From Aristolochia californica (lineage: Eukaryota; Streptophyta; Magnoliopsida; Piperales; Aristolochiaceae): a DNA stretch of 64,000 nt. The DNA lies in the NCBI GenBank assembly GCA_029961685.1, contig JARWKL010000016.1, positions 20,590,157 through 20,654,156 of the forward strand, written 5' to 3'. The notes beneath the pieces are model-generated. The model was not told where the DNA came from. It worked only from the letters and a program-made list of their open reading frames with translations, and searched no databases. Positions within the stretch are counted from its first letter, which is position 1. Every line of letters starts with the position of its first letter. A program made the position numbers and the translations under genes. This document shows positions 22,501 to 32,476 of the stretch, piece by piece.

Positions 22501-22918
22501 GTTTATAATCCATTAGGGCTTCTTCTTCCCTCTTCTACAATTTGTATTGAACTTGGCCCTCTTTTAATTTATCTAATACTAATTTATTCTTTACAATAAA
22601 CTTGGTGAAATCTACAATTTAGTGCCTTGATTCGTGGTTGAATCCATAGAAATTAACTTGTAGAACTTATTTACCAAAAGGAAGTTTTGTGAGATCTTTT
22701 TACGTAGCAAAGACGAACCAAGGGGTGCCCTGCCCAGCATTGTAAGTTCTTTGTCTTTTCACTCTATTCTTTTGATGGAAAACTTTAAGGTGTGAGGTTT
22801 AAATCCTACCTTTTTTTTTTTTTTTTTCAACTAACACTGTTCGCTATATTTTTTTGGTATATGGTTGGGTTCATTTTTTTTACTGTTCCTTGTGCTGACT
22901 CTTGCTGCTATTGACCTG
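22501..22918. other. Unassigned gene fragment region left of Copia-I, unit 2
   Basis: Continuation of the unassigned host-gene fragment described for unit 1 (homologous to 12307-12734), now more decayed, with a poly(T) run near 22811-22827. It ends with ACCTG (22914-22918), the Copia-I target duplication. Confidence 0.5.
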
Positions 22919-23351
22919 TGTTAATCGGGTGTCTTGAATCCGATTACCTCGATTACCCGTTTTTGGACCCCGTATGTTACCCGATTAAATCACTTAATCG
23001 AAAATCTCTCTGTCGGGAGGTTTTGAATTAGAGACATTTCGTTTTGGGGGTTTTTCGTCGGGAAGAGGGTTTCATCGAGAGGAAGAGGGTTTGGGAAGGA
23101 AGAGGGCTTCATTGGGAGAAATCGTGTTCGATTTGTATGCTTGGAGCCGCAAAGCTCTCTTCTTCGCTTGACATACTGGAATCGTCGCCTCTACCCGTGG
23201 AGTAGGTTGTTGCCGAACCACGTAACCTTGTGTCTTTTCTCCTTTTGGATTGATTTACTCTTCTGCATTTCTCGTTTACTTATACAGTTCGTAGCTTGAT
23301 TATATGCTCGATTGTTGTTGTTTGCTCGATTTATTAGACTCTGTTTTAACA
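22919..23351 (+). repeat. Copia-I 5' LTR, unit 2
   Basis: 433-bp LTR starting TGTTAATCGG and ending TTTTAACA. It differs from the 3' LTR by substitutions and small indels, so insertion was not very recent. Confidence 0.9.
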
Positions 23352-23354
23352 AAT

Positions 23355-23366
23355 TGGTATCAGAGC
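23355..23366 (+). promoter_or_regulatory. Primer-binding site of Copia-I
   Basis: TGGTATCAGAGC, complementary to the 3' region of plant initiator methionine tRNA, as commonly used by copia elements. Confidence 0.85.
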
Positions 23367-23697
23367 ATGGTTTTTCGACGACGGCGTCGGATTTCTGTTT
23401 GTCTCTCTTTCTGTTTCCGCTGATGGGAAGAGTGTTCTCTGTCCCGAGCTTCCATTTGGTGGTTTTTTGGAAGTGCCGAAAGGGGAAGAAAAAAAAAATT
23501 TGGGGCACTGTGCGGTGGTTTCTGTAAGTGTCGAGGAGAAGAAAAAAAAATTATTTTGGGGCACTATTCGGTGTTGGATTCTGGAAGTGAAAAGAGAGAG
23601 ACTCTGTTTATCAGAGAGGTCCAGAGAGAAGATTTAAGCATCTGAGCATTTTTTTGTGATCGAGGGTATTTTGGTAATTTTGACTGTGAAGTATACA

Positions 23698-24486
23698 ATG
23701 GAGAAATTTGATGGACGGATAAGTTTCAGTTTGTGGTGCGTGAAAATGCGTGCCTTATTAGTACAACAAGGTTTTCACAGAGCATTGATTGGAAATGATA
23801 AGTTTTCAGCTATGATGCCAGAAGAAGACAAGGAGGATCTTGACATCAAAGCTCTTAGTTCCATTCAGTTGTGTTTGGCCGATGACCTTTTGTGGGAAGT
23901 TGCAGATGAGATGACAATAGCTGGTTTGTGGCTGAAGTTGGAGAGTGTTTATATGACTAAATCTCTCACGAACAGGTTGTATTTGAAGCAACGCCTTTAC
24001 ACTCTTCGGATGAAAGAAGATACATCTCTCAAAGAACATCTTAATGAATTCAATAAGATTGTTATGGATTTGAGAAATATAGATGTTACCATTGAAGATG
24101 AGGATCAAGCACTGATTGTACTGTGCTCTCTACCCCCATCCTATGAGCACTTCATTACAACTATGTTCCATGGTCACGATACCATCTCTATGGAGGATGT
24201 TAAGGTATCTTTATACTCTAACGAGTTGAGGAAGAAGGTATCTACCAGCAGGAACGAGGAGCAAGCAGATGGTCTGTTTGTTCGAGGGCGAACGAAGGAA
24301 AAGGATTCTGGAGGCAGTGGCTGTTCTAGGACGAAGTCAAAGGGGAAATGGGGCAAGTGCTATTATTGTCATCAACCGGGTCATTTTGCAAGAGATTGTC
24401 CAAAACTCAAAGAGAAGGAGAAAAGAGAAGAGGTTGCTGGGGTTGCTGAAGATCATTCTGATGGTTCAGAATATTCTCACAGTTGA
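23698..24486 (+). CDS. Copia-I gag polyprotein, unit 2
   Basis: Open frame of 262 codons from the ATG at 23698 (MEKFDGRISFSLWCVKM), the usual start in the Tnt1-like gag group. The body has the UBN2/gag pattern (YLKQRLYTLRMKE, LKEHLNEFNKIVMDL). Near the C-terminus it has the CCHC zinc knuckle CYYCHQPGHFARDC, which binds RNA in the virus-like particle. The frame is intact although the rest of the element is broken, so a gag protein could in principle be made. It ends with TGA just before the protease region, itself interrupted. Confidence 0.9.
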   Translation: MEKFDGRISFSLWCVKMRALLVQQGFHRALIGNDKFSAMMPEEDKEDLDIKALSSIQLCLADDLLWEVADEMTIAGLWLKLESVYMTKSLTNRLYLKQRLYTLRMKEDTSLKEHLNEFNKIVMDLRNIDVTIEDEDQALIVLCSLPPSYEHFITTMFHGHDTISMEDVKVSLYSNELRKKVSTSRNEEQADGLFVRGRTKEKDSGGSGCSRTKSKGKWGKCYYCHQPGHFARDCPKLKEKEKREEVAGVAEDHSDGSEYSHS

Positions 24487-25160
24487 GTGTTGCACACTCA
24501 CAGGATGATTGGATACTTGATTCGAGCCGCTCCTACCACATGTGTCCTATCAAGGAGTTTTTCTACGATATATCAGTCGATAGATGGTGGTACAGTTTTG
24601 ATGGGGATTTTTTGCCCTGTAAAACTGTTTGGGATTGGAACGGTTCAGATCAAGATGTATGGCGGTATAGTGAGGATTTTGAAGAAGTTCGACATGTACC
24701 AGTTTTGAAGAAAAATCTGTTTTCTCTAGGTTCTTTTGATTCCCTTGGCTACAGATATACAACTGAAGGTGGAGTTTTTTAGAGGTTTGTATAGGTACAC
24801 TGGTTGTGATGAAAGGGAAAAGGTTGGAAACCTTTATGTGCTTCAGGGCAGTACAGTCATAGGTACTGCAGCAGTTTTCTCATCTTCAGATTTGATATTG
24901 ACACGATTCATCCGTGGAATATTCGATTAGGGTATATCAGTGAGCAAGTGGAGTTTTAGGGTGATAAGTACGGCTATGCCGACATGGTCGCTTGTGCATT
25001 GCCTGTGGCAGAGACCGTTTAGTTTCCAGAGCCCTCTAACTACCGTGAAGCTGTCACGGGTAGTGATGCTGCTCAATTCAGATGCCATAAGATGCAAGGT
25101 GGAGATGGCGATATACAGGTTCAGTTTTTCAGAGAGGAGTAATCGAATTCAAGCGAAGGT
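24487..25160 (+). pseudogene. Copia-I protease and pol remnant, unit 2
   Basis: Readable pieces are a pre-protease motif DDWILDSSRSYHMCP (protease D-S-G changed to D-S-S), then ..RHVPVLKKNLFSLGS and SLGYRYTTEGGVF, then GNLYVLQGSTVIG. Reading-frame changes separate them. Integrase and reverse transcriptase are absent. A short piece from just before RT (EPSNYREAV-like) follows directly, so the pol core was deleted. Confidence 0.8.
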
Positions 25161-25167
25161 GGAGATT

Positions 25168-25590
25168 TGTTAATCGGGTGTCTTGAATCTGATTACCCCG
25201 ATTTCCCGATTACTCATTTTCGGACCCTCGTATGTTACCCGATTAAATTACTTAATCGAAAATCTCTCTGTCGGGAGGTTTTGAGTTAGAGACATTCGTT
25301 TTGGGGGTTTTTCGTCAGGAAGAGGGTTTCGTCGAGAGGAAGAGGGTTTGGGAAGGAAGAGGGCTTCATTGGGAGAAATCGTGTTCGATTTGTATGCTTG
25401 GAGCCGCAAAGCTCTCTTCTTCGCTCGACATACTGGAATCGTCGCTTCTACCCGTGGAGTAGGTTGTTGCCGAATCAGGTAACCCTGTGTCTCTTCTCCT
25501 TTTGGATTGATTTACTTTTCTGCATTTCTCGTTTACTTATACTGTTCGTAGCTTGATTATATGCTCGATTTATTTGCCTTTGTTTTAATA
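25168..25590 (+). repeat. Copia-I 3' LTR, unit 2
   Basis: 423-bp LTR ending TTTTAATA (CA changed to TA), immediately followed by the target duplication ACCTG. Confidence 0.9.
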
Positions 25591-25595
25591 ACCTG

Positions 25596-25910
25596 GATGA
25601 CCAAGAACTGACTGAGAGCATGAAATAGCTACTAATTGTGAATCGATCCCTATATTTTTTTGGTATTTGGTTGGGTCCATTTTCTTTACTATTCCTTGTG
25701 CTGACTCTTGTTGCTGCAAACCTGGATGACCAAGAACTGACTGAGAGCTTGAGAAAGCCACTAATTGTGAATCAATGGTTGGATCAGAAAATTGGACCTA
25801 GGTTAGAAGCAGATGGAGAGCTCTTTAACAAGAGGTATACTTATTTCTTGATTGTTTTTGAATTGTGTTATACATTTGAAGACAAGAACGCTACCATGTG
25901 TTAAAATGAT
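25596..25910 (+). pseudogene. Unassigned host gene fragment, unit 2
   Basis: Right side of the gene fragment split by Copia-I. From 25638 a frame reads through a hydrophobic stretch (FFGIWLGPFSLLFLVLTLV) into NLDDQELTESLRKPLIVNQ and LDQKIGPRLEADGELFNKR. A GTATAC donor-like site follows, and the translation beyond it is intron-like. I do not recognise the family. The unit 3 copy at 49930 is nearly identical. Confidence 0.4.
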
Positions 25911-27116
25911 TGTTGCTTGACTAGGTTTGTAACCTTCGCCATTGAGAAGTTTATCTGTAGCTGCAAAAGATTTCATTTTCTTTATGAGCATCTAATTTGC
26001 TTGATATCAAATAGTTTGCATATTTTACACTTGTATGCAGGCTGGTTCCAGATCTGTAATGGCTTTTGCTGCATTTGTACATTTACAAACAAACCTGACC
26101 TTACATCGAAAAAACTTCTTACCAGGTGGGGTTATCTCTCGCAGGCTGGTCTATGGGATAAAAGCCATTTGACAAGACAATAGAGAAGTATGTGCTTTTG
26201 CTCCAAGTAATGCTGGAAAGATGCCATTATGCCCACCGGCAAATGAATTTAGAAGTTGTTGTTGCCACTAGATCCACTTAGGAACTCTTTTTTTTTTTTT
26301 TGCTTATGGGTTGGCAAGTATGTTGATATATACTCCTCTAGGGTTTCCAATTTTCTATTGTACACACCTTTCTTGTATTTCTTTCCACAGGAACAGGTAT
26401 CGATTGTTCAAATGATTTAGCTAATCCTTTCTTCCCTAAATTATGTCTTGGTTTTTTTGTTTCTTGTAAATGCTCTTCGCACTAAGAAGATTTTTTAAAT
26501 GGTGTAGTAGACACTCGCGCATGATTCGTATTCCTATTGCGGACCAAATTCAAGTGAGTTTGTGGTTAATGATCTCTACAAATCGGACTCTTCCTAACAA
26601 CTGAATTAATCACCATAATTTAGGATGATACTGATTACTGATGGACATACGTCTTCCTTTTTATTCACCATACTAGTGAAGAACTGGAGGAGGTAAAACT
26701 CCCTTTGTATTCTAAGAAGCTTAGTTAGACTTCCTACCCGAAAATAGTGGTTGTAACCCTGAATTGATGGTATAATGCATAAGTTGTTATCATGTTATTA
26801 GTTGAATAATATGTATCTTTGTGCTATATGTGAGACATAGGTTGATTGAGGCTTGCTACAAAAAACCTTTTCTCCTTTGATTTATCTTGTTCTTGTTCAC
26901 ATCTTCCATGTAGTCTTCATCTTGTTCTCCCCCTTACTTGGATATGCTAGTCACATAAAATTTGATTACCACAACACGTGGAATTATTCATTGTTTTTTA
27001 CCTCTTTTTTTGTACTTCTTCTACTTCTCCCCCTCAAACTAGGGATCTCTTTGTTAATTTTCTTGAATCCTTTTTAGGGAATGTTCCTCTAGATTTTTGG
27101 ATCCAAAATTAGTGAT
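25911..27116. other. Spacer, unit 2
   Basis: AT-rich, intron-like or intergenic sequence shared with unit 3 (50203-51385) and in part with unit 1. It has a poly(T) run near 26288. No gene recognised. Confidence 0.5.
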
Positions 27117-27460
27117 AAAACTGACGGAATAGAGGTTGTTATTGCGGGTGTTCGTGGTGTGATTGCTAGGAGTCGTTTACCAGATGTTGGTTTCGTTTAT
27201 TATCTACCTACTACTCTATCTCCAACTGCAGGAAATCAAATTATATCATACATAAACAAGAAAAAGTAAGCAAAGCCTTGATGCTGATTTTGTATCTAAT
27301 TCTTCCATTTAAATTTTCCAAAATTTTGCAACTAGACCTCTATATAGAGATCCTCAAGCGACTATTTTGAAAAGTAAGTCTGCACTAGACAAGGAGGCTC
27401 TTTCTGTTGCATCATTCTCATCGAGGGGACCAAATGTAATAACACGGAACATTCTCAAGG
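27117..27460 (+). pseudogene. Subtilisin-like serine protease fragment, unit 2
   Basis: Same two exon pieces as in unit 1. The first gives TDGIEVVIAGVRGVIARS, PDVGFVYYLPTTLSPTAGN and IISYINKKK before GTAAGC. The second gives DPQATILKSKSALDKEALS, then VASFSSRGPNVITRNILK, diagnostic of plant subtilases just before the catalytic Ser region. The catalytic triad is absent and Copia-III follows immediately. Confidence 0.78.
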
Positions 27461-27464
27461 TAAT

Positions 27465-28090
27465 CCTCAATTTGTTCCAACCGCCTCCACTTGTAAACCC
27501 ATCTTGTTTCTTGAATAGTTGGAAGAATCATTTTGCCTCGGTTTTCTTTGGTTTAAGAAACCTTGAATGATGTTGACAACATGAATTTTAGTACCATAAT
27601 CAATCCACTAAGTGTTATAAGAAGCATGAGTCATTTTAGATTCAAAACACACTAAAGAACTTAAAGTCTCAAACTGGTCCTAAATAGCTTCAAGATATTC
27701 TTTTGCTTTGGCACAATCAAGGATGGATCCACGAATATTCTTCCCAATATGAGATTTGATAAACATCAAAATTAAACGATTGAATCACTCCCAAAGATCA
27801 AATGATGTTTTCTCAAATTGGGTATTGGATTCTGTGGGCCTTGCAGGTCCATCCATTCGTAGTGTCAAGTTAAGGTCCATGTACCCCAATAACAAGAGAA
27901 TTTTCTCCTTCTACTCAATATAATTTTCTCCATCAGAGGAACAATAGAGGAATCAAAATTTGGGACAAACAAAGTTTGAAGAACTACAAAATAAACAACA
28001 AGCTTACTAAAACATGCAATGAAGCCAAATTTTGAATATTTACTCATGTAAATAAATTCAAACAAATAAATCAACGTGTCATTATAATCT
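27465..28090 (-). mobile_element. Copia-III gag-protease remnant, unit 2/3 boundary
   Basis: Antisense copia fragment as at 14340 but more diverged. Gag start motifs (YMSKYSKFGF..., SSIVPL) are recognisable and an indel breaks the frame around the NYIEWKEK segment. Confidence 0.65.
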
Positions 28091-28333
28091 TTCCTGCGGG
28101 CTTAGATTATATAACACATATGTTATTATGTCAATCTATGATGGGACCCAAAAATTTGTCCATAAAGGAATATCCTAGGCCTGTGGGCAACTAAAACTTT
28201 TTTATTTTTTTTTGAATATTTCTTTACCTTCTTGATTACTCACTTAAATATAATATTTACTCTGTGGGGTTAAATTATTATATTTTCATGATTAATCACA
28301 ATTTTTTATGTCATTAACTTTCTGTGACTAAAC

Positions 28334-28462
28334 TGTCAAACGCTTAGCCAATACAACTCAACAGACCGGTCTGTTAAGTGTGGAAAGCCAAGTACCAAAC
28401 CCAGGTGGACCATGGGTGGACGGAACCTAACCCAGGTGGACCGGAACTGCCTAGCTCTGACA
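28334..28462. mobile_element. 129-bp TG...CA insertion with TAAAC duplication, unit 3
   Basis: Begins TGTCAAACGC and ends GCTCTGACA, so termini are TGTCA/TGACA, and is flanked by TAAAC on both sides (28329-28333, 28463-28467). Units 1 and 2 have a single TAAAC at the same place (468-472, 15177-15181). TG...CA ends plus a 5-bp duplication fit a solo LTR of a TRIM-like element. The short inverted ends also allow a tiny DNA transposon. GGTGGAC and CCCAGGTGG motifs repeat inside. Confidence 0.75.
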
Positions 28463-28750
28463 TAAACTTAATGTCACTAAACATTTTCATAATTAGGAAT
28501 GTTTTAGCGATTACTTAATTGTTCAAATTTATACAAAAAATATGACATCAAAATAATTGACTAAAATTAATGTCAATTGTTCATTCCTTGTATTTAGGTC
28601 AACCTCAAATTTGCATAGAAAACTAAGTATGCATATAACCTAAATAAATTTTCCATAATTAAAAATTAATTAAATATGTACATTATACAACTATATATTC
28701 ATGCACAATTTTTTAATTTGTATGAATAAAAGAAAAATTGCATAAAAAAC

Positions 28751-28770
28751 ATATATATATATATATATAT
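28751..28770. repeat. (AT)n microsatellite, unit 3
   Basis: About 20 bp of AT dinucleotides. The unit 4 equivalent (53064-53113) is expanded to about 50 bp. Confidence 0.9.
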
Positions 28771-28823
28771 TGATTTTCCTGCAATTTAAATATGAATCAA
28801 ATGTAATCCAACGATAACAAATA

Positions 28824-29035
28824 AGTTGAGATGGCCTAACGGTCAATGGCGCCAGAATAAAATCAGGTGCGTGGGTTTGAATCCAATCTTGACCCAATTT
28901 TTTTTTTTACACGAACTGAGTCAGTTGGGTCTTTCTCGGGCGACTCAATTAAGCGAGTTGGAACGGGCGAGTCGGGCAACTCAACCCATCCAATCTGACT
29001 CGAAAATTAAATCAGTTTACCGTATGATTTTGAAT
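28824..29035 (+). repeat. tRNA-like (SINE-like) head, unit 3
   Basis: Box A-like TGGCCTAACGG at 28832-28842 and box B-like GGTTTGAATCC at 28874-28884, followed by a T-rich stretch and the GGGCGAGTCGGGCAACTC body. This is closer to the tRNA consensus than the unit 1 copy. Confidence 0.5.
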
Positions 29036-29197
29036 TTTTTTGTTTGCGTGCTGGAGGTCGTCTTCAACCTCCAGCCACACGCAGAGAGGGTATGCCTTAG
29101 CGGGCCCCTGCCTCCAGTTCGACGTCGTAATTGTAGCTGGCCGCCATCATAATCCTTGCCAGCGCCGACCATCGCTGCGCCTAGAGTATACCGAGAC

Positions 29198-29346
29198 GAC
29201 GACTAGGAACTTGGCATCAGTCGTCCGGTCTCCCCACTGTGGGGCGACGATGACGGGGACGCCGGAGCTCAAGCTCTCCTCTTCGAGCCCCTCCGACAGG
29301 TCTTTCCTTGCCTCATCTCTTACTACCCATAGGAAATATTTCATGA
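29198..29346 (-). pseudogene. UDP-glycosyltransferase fragment (PSPG region), unit 3
   Basis: Reverse-strand reading gives KYFLWVVRDEARKDLSEGLE, then SLSSGVPVIVAPQWGDRTTD and AKFLV. These match two segments of plant family 1 UDP-glycosyltransferases: the FLWVVR..E....LP.GF region before the PSPG box, and the box end ESL..GVPV...PQW.DQ.TNAK. The middle of the PSPG box (WCPQ...HCGWNS) is missing, so the pieces are joined across an internal deletion. It lies in the GC-rich body after the SINE-like head and is repeated in unit 4. It is a captured fragment, not a gene. Confidence 0.72.
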
Positions 29347-29813
29347 TGTCGCATATGCCGTGTGACATCTACCTCCGACTCACAATGCACCCGATGCGAG
29401 AATCGTTGGCCGACGAGCGTAGAGAGCACAGTCGATGCTCTAGCACGCAGACTGCACGATCGAGATTGCCAGAGAATGCTGAAAACCGGCGCTCCCAACC
29501 TGGCTTCGCTCTTCCAAGAGCCTTCCTAATGCCGGAACACACAATGTCGGTCGACTTTGAAGCGTCTATGGTGACGCCGGTCCGGCTTCCTCCGACGCAC
29601 GTCGGATGCATCCTTCAGTGGTCACAGCCACGACCCCGACATCTTTCAACATTCTTCGAAAAATTGACGCTTGCGCTCAAAAGGGTGCCACATCAGTGCC
29701 TCTGGTTTTCATCCATTGGCACATTGAGTGCCTCCCTTTGGCGAGGTCTACTGGTGTGGCAAACCAGCCACACACAGTGCCCAGAAGAGCCACACACAGT
29801 GCTCATTTTTTTT

Positions 29814-30040
29814 AGGGAATTTTATCAAAATACCGATTTAAAATAATTTATTTATAATAATAACGAAGACCATAAAATATTTACAAAACTACCGAACTTT
29901 GACCGGTCCACTGTATATGTGGACAGTCAAAGGCGACATGTAAGCTTTGACTGCTTACGTGTCGCCCCGTCATCAAAGTGAAAATTCAGAGTCCGCCACA
30001 TCATCATTATTGACACATAATCTGCCACGTAGCTTACCAT
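29814..30040 (+). repeat. Left terminal inverted repeat of Mutator-like element
   Basis: About 225 bp pairing with 34701-34927 with minor mismatches. It includes the inner inverted motif AAGCTTTGACTGCTTACGTG. Confidence 0.88.
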
Positions 30041-30099
30041 ATATTTTTTTATTTTCTTTTAGCCATGTCATCAATGGCCACGTAAGCACGCACCACATC

Positions 30100-30590
30100 A
30101 GCCCTCAAAATTTTTTCATTCTAAACTCTTCCGCGCTCTGTCTCCTCGCCTCTCGTCTCGGCTGCTCTCCTCTCGCCACTCCCCTGCTGCCGCCTCCTCT
30201 CGTCGCTCCCCTGTTGCCGCTCGCTCCGCTGCTGCCGCCGCTCGACCTTGGCCGCTCCCCTGCTGCTGCTGCTCTACCTCGCCCTCGCCCTCGACGACGC
30301 CCCCCTCTCAACCATTCTCTCTTCGCCTCAACCCAGACTCTCATTCTTCTTCTCCGTTCCCCTCTGTTCATCCTCTCACCACCCCTCTCTCAAAACCGAA
30401 AATTATCATTTCTATCTCTTCGTCGCCCCCTCTCTCAAAACCGAAAACTATCATTTCATCTCTTCGTCGCCCCCTCTCTCAAAATCGAACCCTATAATTT
30501 CCTCTCTGCGTCCCCTCTCTTAATACCCTATTATTTCACTCTCTCGCAGCTCCTTCTCTCAAAACTGAAGACCCCAATTTAAATTTCAGA
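30100..30590 (+). other. CT-rich, GC-high block inside Mutator-like element
   Basis: Pyrimidine-rich sequence with CTGCCGC runs, then about three 44-bp direct repeats (30381-30425, 30426-30469, 30470-30512; CCCCTCTCTCAAAACCGAAA core). Long frames on both strands are low-complexity artefacts. It could be a captured 5' UTR or promoter segment, as often found in Pack-MULEs. Its origin is unknown. Confidence 0.5.
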
Positions 30591-31124
30591 AGCCGAATCA
30601 GGGTGATTTTTTAGGGTGTTTTTTAATTGAATCTAATTACTGTGTTTAATTATAATGTTGATTTGAATTTAGGTGTTTAATTACAGTTTTTTTTTTTGTG
30701 ATTTATTGTTTAATTTCTGATTTTATATTAATGAAATTTCTGTCAATTGCAAATAAATTAAAATTATTGTAAAGTTTAATTTTAGTTTATGGACTTTTTG
30801 TATAATTTTTTTGTATTTTTTGAAGTTGCTAGTTTAATTTTAGTTAATTTCGTTTAATTTTCTGATTTATGAAGTTGCATTTTACTCTATTGAGATAAGA
30901 TTTGCAGGATTTTTAGTTGCTAGTTGTTAAATAAATTTGAAGTGTCATGGAATGATCATACCATGTGGTGAGGAGCTTTGGGTGTTATAAATATCCACCA
31001 CATGGGTTTTTTTATTTTGTTTTTGTTTTATTATGTTTGCCCTAGTTACTAGGATGGGTACAAATTCTGATTAATAGTAAGTTGGGTAATGGAAAGTGGG
31101 TTGTCTATGTTTTATTGAGTTTCC

Positions 31125-31725
31125 ATGTGTTCCTAGGGATGGGTAGAGAATCTAAGTAAGAGTAGGTTGGGTCCAGTTCAAACTAGGCTGAGTTGCCTGC
31201 ACGGGCGTCCATTAGCCAACGAAGCCCGACCCCCATCACTGACGAGGTACGGTTCGTAGTGACTGCGAAGTCATATGGGGCTCTACCAGGGGTGTTCAGT
31301 GAATTTGGACTTAGGTGTGTTTTTGCATTGTTAGGACTAGTCATCTGTTATAGAATTAGTTCGATTGATTTTTAAATGTTGTAGAATGTTGTTGAATAAT
31401 TTTGAAGTGTTATAGAATGATTTTGCCATGTGGTGAGGAGATTCGGGTGTTATACATAACCACCACATGGTATTTTTTTTGTCTATGTTTTATTTAGTTT
31501 CCACATGTCCCTAGGGATGGGTAGAGAATCTGATTAAGAGTAGGTTGGGTCCAGTTCAAACTAGGCTGAGTTGCCTGCATGGGCATCCATTAGCCAACGA
31601 AGCCCGACCCCCATCACTGACGAGGTACGGTTCGTAGTGACTGCGAAGTCATATGGGGTTCTACCAGGGGTGTTCGGTGAATTTGGACTTAGGTGTGTTT
31701 TTGCATTGTTAGGACTAATCATAAA
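31125..31725. repeat. Direct repeat pair inside Mutator-like element
   Basis: About 220 bp (31135-31345) recur at 31510-31720 with few differences: CTAGGGATGGGTAGAGAATC to GCATTGTTAGGACTA. The segments before them (30940-31010, 31390-31470, CCATGTGGTGAGGAG...CACCACATGG) also repeat, so a block of roughly 430-450 bp was tandemly duplicated. CCATGTGGT...ACCACATGG forms an inverted pair in each copy. Confidence 0.85.
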
Positions 31726-31790
31726 AATTAAAACTAAGATAATTTTTTGCATAAATAAACTCTTACTAATGTATAGTTTTTATAGATAAT

Positions 31791-32120
31791 ATGGCGTCAG
31801 TTGTTGGGTTCTTTTGTCGATACAATAGAAAATTGAAGGAGAGGTCTGGATATTTTGATAGTTATGATGGAGGTGAATCACAAATGAAAAGGATTGCAGT
31901 TTCGACTAAGTTTAGTGAATTCTTAGTAATGATGTACAGATTCACGGGGTGGGATGGTGATACTCATCAAATGTTTATTAAGGCCAAAATTCCATTTTCT
32001 GACGGGGTTTTTGTTATCTCAAAGGTGGAAAATGATAATGATTTGATTGAATTATTTGAGATGGCTTCAAGTAATCGATCTATGGTTGAGATTTTCTTAG
32101 AGAGAAGGTTACTAGAATAG
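31791..32120 (+). pseudogene. N-terminal MuDR-like transposase fragment
   Basis: Frame of 109 codons from ATG with the pattern of the plant MULE N-terminal (PB1-like) region: SYDGGESQMKRIAVST near the start, a hydrophobic TKFSEFLVMMYRFTG, MFIKAKIPF, then VENDNDLIELFEMASS. It ends at TAG with no DDE catalytic core, zinc knuckle or SWIM domain downstream. It is probably a residue of an autonomous parent. The identification rests on motif spacing, not on a search. Confidence 0.5.
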
Positions 32121-32269
32121 GTTTGTAGATATAAGAGACTAGGATTAATATTTGGAAGCTTGATCAGATGACTTAGAACTCTTTTAATATTATTTAACAT
32201 GCTCAGTTTGTTGTTGAGTTGTGTAAAATCATTTCATCCTTGCTCTTGTTGAATGCTGATCCATTTTTC

Positions 32270-32303
32270 TATGGCTGCCCACATAGGAACGTGGGCAGCC
32301 ATA
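32270..32303. repeat. 13-bp inverted repeat at edge of deacetylase fragment
   Basis: TATGGCTGCCCAC and GTGGGCAGCCATA separated by 8 bases. The right arm is deacetylase coding sequence (WAAI), so the left arm appears to be an inverted copy of it. Confidence 0.85.
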
Positions 32304-32476
32304 AATGCTGGTGGAGGGTTTCATCACTTCTCTGCAGAAAGGGGAGGATTTTGTGTATGCAGATGTCTCACTTTGTTCGCCAAATTGTTTTTGCTGTATA
32401 TGAATTATGCAGGGTGTTGATAATAGATCTTGATGCCCATCAAGGAGATGGGCATGAAAGGAATTTCTCAAATGAC
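32292..32476 (+). pseudogene. Class IV histone deacetylase-like fragment (captured)
   Basis: One frame reads WAAINAGGGFHHFSAERGGF, a second YADVSLC, and a third RVLIIDLDAHQGDGHERNFS. These are consecutive segments of class IV (HDAC11/plant HDA2-type) deacetylases: the GGGFHH stretch and the metal-binding DLDAHQG.GHE loop. Class I enzymes have D-x-D-x-H-H-G-D-G instead, so the class is fairly clear. Frameshifts separate the pieces, and TTATGCAG before GTGTTGATA may be an intron remnant. Only about 60 residues of a roughly 350-residue enzyme are present, so no activity is possible. Confidence 0.78.

Larger units (their letters stand above)
22919..25590 (+). mobile_element. Copia-I, gag-only nonautonomous LTR retrotransposon, unit 2
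   Basis: 5' LTR 22919-23351 (433 bp, TGTTAATCGG...TTTTAACA) and 3' LTR 25168-25590 (423 bp, ending TTTTAATA). The element is flanked by the 5-bp duplication ACCTG (22914-22918, 25591-25595). A primer-binding site TGGTATCAGAGC (initiator Met tRNA type) begins at 23355, three bases after the LTR. A polypurine tract AAGGTGGAGATT precedes the 3' LTR. The interior is only 1.8 kb: gag, a broken protease, then a short pre-RT piece. Integrase and RT are missing. The empty site is visible in unit 1 at 12735-12739. Confidence 0.93.

Noticed and set aside
29040..29846. 268-codon open frame in unit 3
   Set aside because: Runs antisense to the UGT fragment and into the Mutator-like terminal repeat; broken in unit 4; no recognisable domain.
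29947..30582. 211-codon Leu/Pro/Ser-rich frame
   Set aside because: Low-complexity CT-rich repeat sequence; the opposite strand is open too; begins inside the terminal inverted repeat.
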